Numbered from the stretch's first letter, positions 8,316 to 15,409 are shown. The stretch is 17,546 nucleotides of DNA from Caryophanales bacterium UBA5729 (GCA_002419505.1 DIGF01000020.1:1-17546); one strand, 5' to 3'. Made by a program: numbers and translations. The notes: generated by a model not told the origin, from the letters alone.

Positions 8316-9215
8316 ATGGCAGTTATAATAAGCGAATCAATAGATACGCATTTCAATTTGGCTACCGAGGAATTTTTATTAAGAAGAAATTTAGAAGAGG
8401 ACATTTTTTTCGTATGGAAGAGTCAAAAGGCTTTTGTTTTCGGGAGAAATCAAAATCCTTTCTTAGAGGTAAGCCCAGAATACTTTCATAAAGACATCCC
8501 TATCATAAGAAGAATTTCCGGCGGGGGTACTATTTATCAAGATATGAACACTATCAATTTTTCTTACTTAACCTCTGACTATCATAATCGGATTAATGAC
8601 TATGAATATTTTTTGAAGCCAATAATATTAGCTTTACAAGAATTAGGTATCGATGCAATTTTTAAACCAAAATCTAATATTTTTGTTAATAATAAAAAAA
8701 TTTCTGGAAACGCACAAGCTTTCATAAACAAAAAATTACTTCATCATGGTACTATTCTTTTTAACACCGATTTAAGAATTATTGAGGAGGCTCTTATCAA
8801 AAACAAAAATTCTTTAGCTGGTAATTATATTTTTTCGAATAAACAAGAAGTTGTCAATATTTCAGATTTTTTAGATCCACAAGTAATTATTGACGATGTT
8901 ATCGAAAAAATCATAGCTTTTGTGATAAAGTTAAGAGATATTAAACCTGCAAAAATTACTTTTTCAGAAGAAGAAGTAAAAGATATATCCTTATTAGCAG
9001 AAAACAAATATAAAACATGGGATTGGAATTTTGGTAAAACATCTAAATTTGAAACCATTATAGATGATGCAAAACAAAGTACTAAAATTTTGGTTGATAA
9101 AGGAATTGTGACATTTGTTGAAGACGCTCGTTTCCAAAAGTTGTTAGGAACAAGATTCTATACTAAGGAATATTCATTAATATTGAAGGAAATAATAAAT
9201 AAAAACTGTACTTAA
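8316..9215 (+). CDS. lplA: Lipoate-protein ligase A
   Basis: Cytosolic ligase that activates free lipoate with ATP and attaches it to the lipoyl lysine of E2-type subunits. The BPL/LplA catalytic fold is clear: RRISGGGTIYQD at residues 65-76, the lipoate pocket, followed by NFSYL. The catalytic lysine sits in NNKKISGNAQAF (K128, aligning with the KxSG.A motif), followed by HHGTILFNTDL. The C-terminal third, with WDWNFGKTSKFE, is the small accessory domain. At 299 residues it is slightly shorter than E. coli LplA but complete. It begins 1 base after pepC without a good ribosome site, so translation is probably coupled. Downstream and convergent lies the pyruvate dehydrogenase operon, whose E2 lipoyl domain (K42) is its obvious substrate. 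No lipoate synthase is seen here, so scavenging of external lipoate is inferred. Confidence 0.94.
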   Translation: MAVIISESIDTHFNLATEEFLLRRNLEEDIFFVWKSQKAFVFGRNQNPFLEVSPEYFHKDIPIIRRISGGGTIYQDMNTINFSYLTSDYHNRINDYEYFLKPIILALQELGIDAIFKPKSNIFVNNKKISGNAQAFINKKLLHHGTILFNTDLRIIEEALIKNKNSLAGNYIFSNKQEVVNISDFLDPQVIIDDVIEKIIAFVIKLRDIKPAKITFSEEEVKDISLLAENKYKTWDWNFGKTSKFETIIDDAKQSTKILVDKGIVTFVEDARFQKLLGTRFYTKEYSLILKEIINKNCT

Positions 9216-9236
9216 AAAAAGTACAGTTTTGTTTTT
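9202..9236. terminator. Probable bidirectional terminator between lplA and lpd
   Basis: A perfect 12-bp stem, AAAACTGTACTT (9202-9213) with AAGTACAGTTTT (9219-9230), and a 5-base loop. The plus strand ends in TTTTGTTTTT. The minus strand ends in TTTTTATTTATTATT. It begins inside the last codons of lplA and ends just before the lpd stop codon, so it can serve both convergent transcripts. Confidence 0.88.
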
Positions 9237-10614
9237 AAATATGTATAGGCTTATCAATTATTCCTAACGCAGCTTCATGAAAAATCTCGGAAATTGTAGG
9301 ATGAGGATGGATAGTTTTAGCAATCTCATCAGCCGTACCTTCTAATTTCATTGTAATTACAGCTTCGGAAATTAAATCACTAGCATTGTCCGCCAATATG
9401 TGAACACCAATAATTTCATTATATGGCTTAGAAGCAATTATTTTGATAAATCCATCTTTCTCGCCTGCGGATAATGCTTTTCCGTTGGCCTGCAAAGGAA
9501 ATTGTGACACTGTATATTCAATTCCTTTTGTTTTGGCCATTTTTTCTGTTAAGCCAACTTGTGCAATTTCTGGAAATGAGTAGATTGCAGAAGGTACTTG
9601 GTCATAGTTTATATATTCTTTTTCGCCAAGTATATCAGCTATTGCAACTAAACCCTGATGACTCGCAACGTGAGCTAACATCATTTTTCCATTAACATCG
9701 CCTATGGCATAAATATTATCAATGGATGTTTTCATTTGTTCATTTACAATTACAAAATTATTATTCATTTTAAGATTTAGATCTTCAAAGCTAGAATTGT
9801 TAGCTTTCATGCCAACTGATAATAAAACCTTATCTGCTTTTAGGTTTTTTTCATTACCCTCTTTATCTTTGTAAGAAATTCCATCAGACTTGATTTCAGT
9901 AACCAAGGATTCAGTTAGTATTTCAATCTTCGATTTTTTAATAACCTTTAACATGCTTATACGAACATCATCATCTATTGTTGTCAATATATCTTTTTCC
10001 TTTTCAACAATAGTTACTTTTGTGTCAAAAGCATTGAATATTGTTGCAAACTCAAGACCGATAACCCCGCCACCAATAACTACTAGTTCTTTAGGGATGT
10101 CTTCTAGATTGAGAATCTCTTTGCTTGTTAGTAAAAACTTGTTTTCAAATGCTTTATCTATTCCCTTAATTGGTGGAAATAAAGGAGATGCTCCTGTGGA
10201 AATTATAAGATATTTGCCTTGAATAATCTCATCATTAATTTTAATTTGATTTTTGTTTAGCACAATACCTTCACCATTATAAATATCCACATTATTTTTT
10301 ATTAGTAAAGACTTCACTCCGCCAGTCAAACGCCTGACAATTCGATCTTTTCTTTTTACTATTGCCGACCAATCAGGTGTAATAGAAGTTTTGTCAGAAA
10401 CATTAATACCATATTCTTTAGCGTTCATAAATTCTGTGTAAACTTTTGCGCTTTTTAAAAGAGATTTAGTTGGTATGCATCCCCAATTTAAACATACACC
10501 GCCGATTGAATCCTTTTCAATAATTGCAACTTTTAATCCTTTTTGTCCTGCTTTGATTGCTGCAACATATCCTCCAGGGCCAGAACCGAGTATTATCACA
10601 TCATATTCTTTCAT
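9235..10614 (-). CDS. lpdA: Dihydrolipoyl dehydrogenase (E3 of pyruvate dehydrogenase)
   Basis: FAD flavoenzyme that reoxidises the dihydrolipoyl group of E2 and reduces NAD+. The FAD motif GSGPGGYVAAIKAGQKG is at residues 10-26. The redox-active disulfide GGVCLNWGCIPTKS has C41 and C46. The NAD-binding motif VVIGGGVIGLEFA lies near residue 173. The second FAD motif is IYAIGDVNG. The C-terminal HPHPTISE supplies the catalytic pair H438/E443. At 459 residues it is a standard E3 without the extra N-terminal lipoyl domain seen in some low-GC lineages. The ATG at 10614 is chosen because AGGTGA (10625-10620) lies 5 bases upstream; a GTG at 10623 lies inside that site. It is the last gene of the pdh operon, starting 5 bases after the pdhC stop codon. 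Confidence 0.96.
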   Translation of the reverse strand: MKEYDVIILGSGPGGYVAAIKAGQKGLKVAIIEKDSIGGVCLNWGCIPTKSLLKSAKVYTEFMNAKEYGINVSDKTSITPDWSAIVKRKDRIVRRLTGGVKSLLIKNNVDIYNGEGIVLNKNQIKINDEIIQGKYLIISTGASPLFPPIKGIDKAFENKFLLTSKEILNLEDIPKELVVIGGGVIGLEFATIFNAFDTKVTIVEKEKDILTTIDDDVRISMLKVIKKSKIEILTESLVTEIKSDGISYKDKEGNEKNLKADKVLLSVGMKANNSSFEDLNLKMNNNFVIVNEQMKTSIDNIYAIGDVNGKMMLAHVASHQGLVAIADILGEKEYINYDQVPSAIYSFPEIAQVGLTEKMAKTKGIEYTVSQFPLQANGKALSAGEKDGFIKIIASKPYNEIIGVHILADNASDLISEAVITMKLEGTADEIAKTIHPHPTISEIFHEAALGIIDKPIHI

Positions 10615-10619
10615 ATTAA

Positions 10620-10625
10620 TCACCT
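10620..10625 (-). promoter_or_regulatory. Ribosome site that fixes the lpd start
   Basis: AGGTGA overlaps the pdhC stop codon (TGA at 10622-10620) and lies 5 bases before the lpd ATG at 10614. This favours 10614 over the in-frame GTG at 10623 and suggests coupled translation. Confidence 0.7.
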
Positions 10626-11882
10626 GCCACTCATCAATAACAACAACGGATCTTTAAGATACTTTTTAAAAGTCATCATAAATCTACCGCCGTCAGCGCC
10701 ATCAATAATTCTGTGATCAAAAGTTAAGGATAGGGGAATAATATCACCGATAACAATTTCGTTGTTAATGACAATTGGTTTCTTGGATATTTTTCCGATA
10801 CCAAGAATAGCAACCTCGGGATATTTAATAACAGGAGTTCCTGAGATAGCATCAAAAGCACCAAAATTAGTAATTGTAATCGTTCCGTTTTGAAGGTCAT
10901 TTAATTGGATTTTTCGTTCCTTTGCTAGAGTAGCAAGACGATCGACTTCTTGTGCTATTTCAAATAAACTTAACTTATCAGCGTTTTTAATGTTAGGGAC
11001 TATTAACCCATCAGGAGTATCAACTGCAATACCTACATTTATATTTGCGCGATAAATAATTTCTTCATTCTCATGATCGAAAGAACTATTAAACACAGGA
11101 AAATCATTAATGGTTGTTACAAGAGCTTTAATAATAAATGCCATATATGTAAGCTTAACACCTTCTGTTTTGGCTCTTTCTTTATAGTTTTCTCTAAACT
11201 TAACTAATTCGGTAACATCAAGTTCATCAATAAGAGTAGTATGAGGTATGATTTGTTTCGATAAAGTCATTGCTTTAACAACGCTTCTTCTTAAAGTAGA
11301 TATTTTTTCTCTACGATCACTTTCAAGCGTTTGTATTTTTGGTGTTTCAATTTTTTTACTACTAACCGTTGATATGGAACCATTGTTATTAAAGTTTTCA
11401 ATATCAGTTCTTAATACTCTGCCATGTTCACCTGTACCTTTAATTTTATTTATGTCGACATTTAAATCATTAGCTAGTTTTCTTGCTACAGGAGTAGCTA
11501 GAACTCTTTCGTTTTTACCTAGATTTTCTTCATCACTTGTCGCAGATGCTATAATTTCTTCCGACACCTCAAGTTTACCAACAACTCCAGCTTCGTCATT
11601 TTCATTCTCTTCATCTGGAGTTTCTTGGCTAATTTTATTATCGGTAGTACCGTCATCAATGACGGCTAAAATATCACCAACATGAACGATTTCGCCTTCT
11701 TTTGGCCCAAGTTCAATAATTTTTCCATCTACTGGAATTGGTATTTCTGCGTTAACTTTATCAGTTTCAATAACAACTAAAGTTTCTCCTTCTTTAATCA
11801 TATCGCCAACTTTAAAATTATATTCTAGAATTTTTCCTTCATGAATACCTTCACCGATATCTGCAAATTTAAATTTATACAT
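10620..11882 (-). CDS. pdhC: Dihydrolipoyllysine acetyltransferase (E2 of pyruvate dehydrogenase)
   Basis: Core acyltransferase of the pyruvate dehydrogenase complex, passing the acetyl group from lipoyl-lysine to coenzyme A. There is a single N-terminal lipoyl domain (1-77) with the modified lysine K42 in ETDKVNAEI. A hydrophilic, acidic linker (~78-125, rich in D, E and N) follows. The peripheral-subunit-binding domain is ATPVARKLANDLNVDINKIKGTGEHGRV (129-164). After a second linker comes the catalytic domain (~190-420) with FDHRIIDGADG, giving H390 and D394. At 420 residues it is typical of a one-lipoyl-domain Gram-positive-type E2. AAGGAGG (11895-11889) lies 6 bases before the ATG and overlaps the pdhB stop. 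The spacing to pdhB is 11 bases. Branched-chain or acetoin E2 paralogues look similar, but the full set with one E3 in the operon favours PDH. Confidence 0.94.
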   Translation of the reverse strand: MYKFKFADIGEGIHEGKILEYNFKVGDMIKEGETLVVIETDKVNAEIPIPVDGKIIELGPKEGEIVHVGDILAVIDDGTTDNKISQETPDEENENDEAGVVGKLEVSEEIIASATSDEENLGKNERVLATPVARKLANDLNVDINKIKGTGEHGRVLRTDIENFNNNGSISTVSSKKIETPKIQTLESDRREKISTLRRSVVKAMTLSKQIIPHTTLIDELDVTELVKFRENYKERAKTEGVKLTYMAFIIKALVTTINDFPVFNSSFDHENEEIIYRANINVGIAVDTPDGLIVPNIKNADKLSLFEIAQEVDRLATLAKERKIQLNDLQNGTITITNFGAFDAISGTPVIKYPEVAILGIGKISKKPIVINNEIVIGDIIPLSLTFDHRIIDGADGGRFMMTFKKYLKDPLLLLMSGR

Positions 11883-11893
11883 TGTTAACCTCC

Positions 11894-12871
11894 TTAAGCT
11901 TTAAAAGCCATAATGTTTTTGACTTCATAAGCAATTTGTTTAGGTTCAATAATAAAATGATTTTCGCCTTTTGGCAGAGGAACAGTAATATCAAAGCCAG
12001 TTAATCTTCTTGGAGCTGCTTCTAAGTAAACGAAAGCCTTCTCATTAATTATTGAAATTATTTCAGCAGCCGGTCCAAAAGACTTAACTGCTTCATGAAC
12101 AATTAACACTCTTCCAGTTTTTTTGACTGAGTTGATTATAGTTTCTTGATCTATTGGTGATATGGTTCTTAAATCAATAATTTCAGCATTGATATTAGGA
12201 ACTAGTTCCATAGCTTTTTCAACTTCTCTAACTAAAGCCCCCCAAGCGATAATAGTAATATCCTCGCCTTTTTTAGCAATCCTAGCTTTTCCAAGCGGCA
12301 CTTCATATAGCTCGTCTGGCACCTCTTGTTTGAAAGCTCTATAAATCCTTTTTGGTTCCATAAAAATAACAGGATCGGGGTCATTAATAGCCGCAATCAA
12401 TAAGCCTTTTGCATCATATGGTGTAGAAGGTATAACTAATTTTAATCCCGGAATATGAGCATATAATGTTTCTAAGCTTTCTGAGTGATGCTCTAGAGCT
12501 TTTACACCTCCACCGTATGGCATTCTAATAACCATTGGTAAATGATATTTTCCTCTTGAACGATTTCTAAATCTAGCAACATGCGTAACGATTTGATTGT
12601 ACGCAGGGAGACTAAATCCGGAAAATTGCATTTCAACTACGGGTTTTAATCCATTTATGGCCATTCCTACAGCACTACCTACAATTGCCGCTTCAGCGAT
12701 AGGGGTATCAAAAACTCGACCTTCCCCATATTTTTTTTGTAAACCTGCAGTTGTTCTAAAAACACCGCCTTCATATCCTACATCCTCGCCATAAACAACG
12801 ATAGATTCGTCTTTTTCCATAGCTTGATCTAGGGCTTCGTTAATAGCTTGTAAAATAGTTTTATTTGCCAT
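11894..12871 (-). CDS. pdhB: Pyruvate dehydrogenase E1 component, beta subunit
   Basis: Beta half of the thiamine-diphosphate-dependent E1 heterotetramer that decarboxylates pyruvate and reductively acetylates E2. Transketolase-type pyrimidine-binding domain: residues ~4-180, with VYGEDVGYEGGVFRTT, RVFDTPIAEAAIVGSAVGMA, MQFSGFSLPAYNQIV and the LEHHSESLETLYAHIPG loop. The C-terminal transketolase domain runs from ~195 to 320 and contains IIDLRTISPID and VHEAVKSFG. At 325 residues it is full length. The ATG at 12871 lies 5 bases after AAAGGTGA; the longer GTG start at 12880 overlaps that site. Its first 11 bases overlap the end of pdhA, so the two subunits are likely made by coupled translation in equal amounts. 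Confidence 0.95.
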   Translation of the reverse strand: MANKTILQAINEALDQAMEKDESIVVYGEDVGYEGGVFRTTAGLQKKYGEGRVFDTPIAEAAIVGSAVGMAINGLKPVVEMQFSGFSLPAYNQIVTHVARFRNRSRGKYHLPMVIRMPYGGGVKALEHHSESLETLYAHIPGLKLVIPSTPYDAKGLLIAAINDPDPVIFMEPKRIYRAFKQEVPDELYEVPLGKARIAKKGEDITIIAWGALVREVEKAMELVPNINAEIIDLRTISPIDQETIINSVKKTGRVLIVHEAVKSFGPAAEIISIINEKAFVYLEAAPRRLTGFDITVPLPKGENHFIIEPKQIAYEVKNIMAFKA

Positions 12872-13958
12872 TATTTTCACCTTTTTTGTCTAGAAACTCT
12901 TGGTAGTAAGCCATTTGTTCTTTAAGATTTGAAGTCATCTTTTCATAAGTATATTTAAAAATATCTTCTAAAGGAACTTCACCTGTTTCTTCAACTTTTT
13001 TAAAAGTCTCTAGTACAGTTTGTTTATGCTCTTCGTACAGTTGCTCGTCAGCTTTTTCAGTCCAATATTTTTTATCGATTAAATATCGTTTAAATCTAAA
13101 TATAGGATCTTTTTTGCTCCATTCTTCAACTTCTTTATCTTCACGATATAATTTGGGATTATCTGAAGTTGTATGAGGGCCGATTCTGTAAGTGACAGCT
13201 TCAATAATAGTGGGACCGTCTCCTTTAATTGCCCTTTTTCTAGCCTCTTCAACAGCAACAAACATCGCCAATGGATCGTTTCCATCAACTTGAATTCCGA
13301 ATATATCATAAGCAATAGCCTTTTGTGCTAAAGTTTTAGACTTAATTACTTTATGTCTTGGAGTGGAAATTGCATATTGATTATTTTGAATTATGACTAT
13401 CATTGGCAAATCATATGTGGCAGCGAAGTTTACACCTTCATGAAATTCACCGTGACTTGTTCCTCCATCACCGATGAAAACAATGGCAACCTCATCCTTT
13501 TTTTGAAGTTTACTTGCATAAGCTAAACCTGCAGCATGATTTATTTGCGAACCAATCGGAACATTTATCGGAAGAACTTTTACATTATCATCATATTTTG
13601 AACCTAGTTCATTTCCATACCAATATAGAAAAGCTTGTTCTAGAGTAACTCCTTTATATAGCATTGCATTAAATTCTCTAAAAGCTAAAACTAACCAATC
13701 TTCATCTTTAGCAGCCGCCATAGGGCCAACTTGTGCAGCCTCTTGGCCTATGTTAGGAGCGTAAGTAAGCATTCTGCCTTGTCTTTGAAATTGTAGAGCT
13801 TTTTCATCTGCAACTCTACCTAAAACCATAGTTTTATACATTTTTAGCAATTTTTCTTTTGCAATTTTGGGTTCTAATTTATCATTAATGATTATTCCTT
13901 TATGATCTAATATTTGGAGCATCTCACCTTTTAAAGGATCAAATTTCTCGAATAGCAT
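12861..13958 (-). CDS. pdhA: Pyruvate dehydrogenase E1 component, alpha subunit
   Basis: Alpha half of the E1 heterotetramer, binding the diphosphate of thiamine diphosphate through Mg2+. The ThDP motif is complete: GDGG at 163-166 to NN at 192-193 (IGDGGTSHGEFHEGVNFA ... IIQNNQYAIS). The E1-alpha dehydrogenase domain spans ~30-340, with GRVADEKALQFQRQGRM near the start. The phosphorylation-loop-like region RIGPHTTSDNPKLYR follows near residue 258. The 365 residues match Firmicutes PdhA. It is the first gene of the operon pdhA-pdhB-pdhC-lpd. The ATG at 13958 lies 7 bases after a perfect AAGGAGG (13972-13966). Acetoin or branched-chain E1-alpha are alternatives, but an operon with a single generic E3 and adjacent LplA points to PDH. 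Confidence 0.95.
   Translation of the reverse strand: MLFEKFDPLKGEMLQILDHKGIIINDKLEPKIAKEKLLKMYKTMVLGRVADEKALQFQRQGRMLTYAPNIGQEAAQVGPMAAAKDEDWLVLAFREFNAMLYKGVTLEQAFLYWYGNELGSKYDDNVKVLPINVPIGSQINHAAGLAYASKLQKKDEVAIVFIGDGGTSHGEFHEGVNFAATYDLPMIVIIQNNQYAISTPRHKVIKSKTLAQKAIAYDIFGIQVDGNDPLAMFVAVEEARKRAIKGDGPTIIEAVTYRIGPHTTSDNPKLYREDKEVEEWSKKDPIFRFKRYLIDKKYWTEKADEQLYEEHKQTVLETFKKVEETGEVPLEDIFKYTYEKMTSNLKEQMAYYQEFLDKKGENNGK
12877..12884 (-). promoter_or_regulatory. Ribosome site that fixes the pdhB start inside pdhA
   Basis: AAAGGTGA within the last codons of pdhA, 5 bases before ATG 12871. The in-frame GTG at 12880 is part of the site itself. Confidence 0.7.
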
Positions 13959-14009
13959 ATAGATACCTCCTTAGAATTGTAAATAGTTTTAATTTATATC
14001 TACATCTAT

Positions 14010-14038
14010 ATTATATTAGAAAAACCATGTATACTGAA
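14010..14038 (-). promoter_or_regulatory. pdh operon promoter, strong -10 and weak -35
   Basis: On the minus strand TATAAT (14015-14010) is perfect. The hexamer 17 bases upstream is TTCAGT (14038-14033), a poor -35. Transcription would begin near 14003, leaving a ~45-base leader before pdhA. A weak -35 with repeats directly behind it suggests help from an activator. Confidence 0.6.
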
Positions 14039-14041
14039 GCG

Positions 14042-14070
14042 ATATGCTTACAAAGTCAGCATATGCTAAC
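14042..14070. repeat. Phased direct repeat / palindrome upstream of the pdh promoter
   Basis: ATATGCTTAC (14042-14051) and ATATGCTAAC (14061-14070) match at 9 of 10 bases and are 19 bp apart. The second copy overlaps a 10-bp palindrome AGCATATGCT (14058-14067), so ATATGCT and AGCATAT also form an inverted repeat. Relative to the predicted pdh start these lie at about -39 to -67. This is a likely protein-binding site; the regulator is unknown. Confidence 0.5.
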
Positions 14071-14205
14071 TAAAAAGGTTTTAATCTTGACTATTCGCAA
14101 TATTTTTTGATTAACGACTCTTATAGAAATGTAATTTTTCTTGATATAACTGGATAATTGGGTTTTTTAAAATTAATCTCGCAGCGAATTACACAGTTCA
14201 ATTTT

Positions 14206-14234
14206 TTGCTTTTAGATGAAAAATATGGTATAAT
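14206..14234 (+). promoter_or_regulatory. dps: dps promoter, extended -10
   Basis: TTGCTT (14206-14211), a 17-base spacer, and TATAAT (14229-14234) preceded by TGG, giving an extended -10. The ribosome site AAGGAGG is at 14250-14256, 7 bases before the ATG. Transcription would start about 20 bases before the coding region. Confidence 0.75.
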
Positions 14235-14263
14235 ATATATAAATTATAAAAGGAGGATTACAC

Positions 14264-14701
14264 ATGAAAAAAGTTATTGAACTATTAAATCAATATGTAG
14301 CTGATTTATCAGTTATGAATGTTAAGTTTCACAATTTACATTGGAATGTTACAGGAAAGAATTTTAAAGCTGTACATGAACATCTAGAAGCTTTATACGA
14401 TGCTTTGTTTGAAACGTATGATGAAGCCGCAGAAAGAATTAAAATGCTTGGAGATTACCCTATGGCATCGGTAAAAGAGTATTTGCAAATTACCAAGGTT
14501 AAAGAATTGGAAAGCAAAGATGTTGAAACTGCAAAGGCTTTTGAGATAGTTAAACAAGATTTTATGTATCTGAAAGATTTAGCTATCAAAATAAGAGCTG
14601 CGGCTGATGAGGTTGACGATTTTGGAACTGTAATGATTCTAGAAGATCATGTAGCAGCTTATGACAAAGAATTATATTTTATCAATCAAACTCTAAAATA
14701 A
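14264..14701 (+). CDS. dps: Dps-family ferritin-like DNA-protection/iron-storage protein
   Basis: Cytosolic miniferritin that normally assembles as a 12-mer, oxidises Fe2+ with H2O2 and stores the iron, protecting DNA from Fenton damage. The inter-subunit ferroxidase site is complete: H26 in HNLHWNVTG, H38 in FKAVHEHLE, and D53 and E57 in the TYDEAAERIKMLG segment. These align with E. coli Dps H51, H63, D78 and E82. The 145 residues form four predicted helices (~1-30, 35-62, ~88-115 and ~120-145) with the short BC helix near PMASVKEYL. The N-terminus is short and lacks the lysine-rich tail used for DNA binding by E. coli Dps, so iron and peroxide handling may be its main role (inference). It is monocistronic, with its own promoter and a strong terminator, and divergent from pdh. 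I see no convincing PerR box. Confidence 0.95.
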   Translation: MKKVIELLNQYVADLSVMNVKFHNLHWNVTGKNFKAVHEHLEALYDALFETYDEAAERIKMLGDYPMASVKEYLQITKVKELESKDVETAKAFEIVKQDFMYLKDLAIKIRAAADEVDDFGTVMILEDHVAAYDKELYFINQTLK

Positions 14702-14706
14702 TTATT

Positions 14707-14733
14707 AAATGGTGGATTTCCACCATTTTTTAT
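14707..14733 (+). terminator. Rho-independent terminator after dps
   Basis: AAATGGTGG (14707-14715) pairs with CCACCATTT (14720-14728) around the loop ATTT, followed by a T run to 14731. Confidence 0.92.
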
Positions 14734-14742
14734 TTCTTTAAA

Positions 14743-14772
14743 TTGCGGTTTTTTTTATAAATGTTATATAAT
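14743..14772 (+). promoter_or_regulatory. Promoter of the cupin gene
   Basis: TTGCGG (14743-14748), an 18-base spacer and TATAAT (14767-14772). The ribosome site GAGGTGAT (14781-14788) lies just before the ATG at 14792. Confidence 0.6.
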
Positions 14773-14791
14773 AAATATTAGAGGTGATAGC

Positions 14792-15139
14792 ATGGTAGTT
14801 GGAAACATAAAAAAATTAGAATCAAAACCTATAAATAACCCTGAAGCTAAGAATTCTAGAATGAAAGTTTTAGTTAACGAAGAAAATGGGTGGCATGATT
14901 ATGTAATGAGAGTTGTTGAAGTTGAAAAAGAAGGTTATACTCCTAAACACGAACATCCTTGGCCACATATAAATTTTATTATATCTGGAAAAGGTGAACT
15001 TATGATTGATGGAAAAGCAAACGCTGTAGAAGAGGGCTCCTATGCTTATGTTCCAAGCAACACGCTTCATCAGTTTAGAAACGTTGGAAGTGAGATATTT
15101 AAGTTTATCTGTATAGTGCCTAAAGAAGGTCATAAGTAA
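14792..15139 (+). CDS. Small single-domain cupin protein
   Basis: Single-domain cupin (Cupin_2 type) of 115 residues, a beta-barrel that usually binds one metal ion. Cupin motif 1 is HEHPWPHINFIISGKGEL, with candidate ligands H53, H55 and H59. Motif 2 is GSYAYVPSNTLHQFRN, with H93 as the fourth ligand. The barrel fills almost the whole protein, with only a ~25-residue N-terminal extension. The function cannot be assigned: such cupins include dioxygenases, isomerases and small-molecule binding proteins. The gene has its own promoter and terminator, between dps and a quinone-response operon whose first enzyme is also a metal-dependent dioxygenase. A role in aromatic or oxidative stress is conceivable but unproven. 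No transmembrane segment or signal peptide is seen. Confidence 0.88.
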   Translation: MVVGNIKKLESKPINNPEAKNSRMKVLVNEENGWHDYVMRVVEVEKEGYTPKHEHPWPHINFIISGKGELMIDGKANAVEEGSYAYVPSNTLHQFRNVGSEIFKFICIVPKEGHK

Positions 15140-15164
15140 AAAGCTGAGTATTCAGCTTTTTTTA
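15138..15164 (+). terminator. Rho-independent terminator after the cupin gene
   Basis: AAAAAGCTGA (15138-15147) pairs with TCAGCTTTTT (15152-15161) around the loop GTAT, with further T residues to 15163. It separates the cupin from the following operon. Confidence 0.88.
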
Positions 15165-15369
15165 TTGTCCGGCATGTATAATGAGTGATCAAGTAAAATT
15201 TCAATAAATTTAAAACGCTTATCTATCCCTATAAATAGTGATATCATCATTGCGTATTGTAAAAAGATTATCTATTTGTCTAGATTTTTTTTGACTAGTA
15301 TCATAATTAAAAAGTAAGTAAAGGTGATTAATATTTTTTAGGTTATAACAAACATCTTGAGCAAATCGC
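15165..15369. other. Intergenic region before the mhq operon, no gene seen
   Basis: About 205 AT-rich bases between the cupin terminator and the operon promoter. A TATAAT at 15177-15182 has no usable -35, and an AAAGGTGA-like purine run near 15318-15326 has no start codon behind it. I see no ORF of useful length, no tRNA and no stable hairpin. Confidence 0.6.
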
Positions 15370-15398
15370 TTGAATATATTTCGAATTCGAAATATAAT
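15370..15398 (+). promoter_or_regulatory. Promoter of the mhqO-mhqR-mhqD operon
   Basis: TTGAAT (15370-15375), a 17-base spacer, and TATAAT (15393-15398). Transcription would start near 15405, only a few bases before the AGGAGGT ribosome site, giving a very short leader. The spacer is filled by the operator palindrome. Confidence 0.75.
15375..15396. promoter_or_regulatory. Perfect 22-bp palindrome, probable MhqR-type operator
   Basis: Every base from 15375 to 15396 pairs with its partner around the centre between 15385 and 15386; the core is TTTCGAATTCGAAA. It fills the -35/-10 spacer and overlaps both hexamers, a textbook repressor position. The TCGAATTCGA core matches the operator I recall for Bacillus subtilis MhqR (ATCTCGAATTCGAGAT-like), and a MarR gene lies in the same operon. 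Confidence 0.82.
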
Positions 15399-15409
15399 AT
15401 TAACAATTC

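Larger units (their letters stand above)
13959..14263. other. Divergent control region between pdhA and dps
   Basis: About 305 bases with no gene. It holds, from left to right, the pdhA ribosome site and leader, the pdh promoter, the ATATGCTWAC repeats, an AT-rich stretch (14071-14200) in which I see no ORF or clear hairpin, and the dps promoter with its ribosome site. Confidence 0.8.

Noticed and set aside
11248..11685. 145-codon plus-strand frame opposite pdhC
   Set aside because: It is a shadow of the E2 linker and subunit-binding region; the leucine/serine-rich translation matches no family and lacks initiation signals.
14229..14248. TATAAT-N8-ATTATA inverted repeat at the dps -10, considered as a PerR or Fur box
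   Set aside because: The PerR box has 7-1-7 symmetry (TTATAATnATTATAA). This one has an 8-base gap in very AT-rich DNA and is expected by chance.
14870..15133. 87-codon minus-strand frame opposite the cupin gene
   Set aside because: It is antisense to a clear cupin with intact motifs, has no ribosome site and its composition is not protein-like.
15176..15208. TATAAT followed by ATGAGTGATCAAG, considered as a leader peptide gene
   Set aside because: Eight codons only, no -35 element and no ribosome site.
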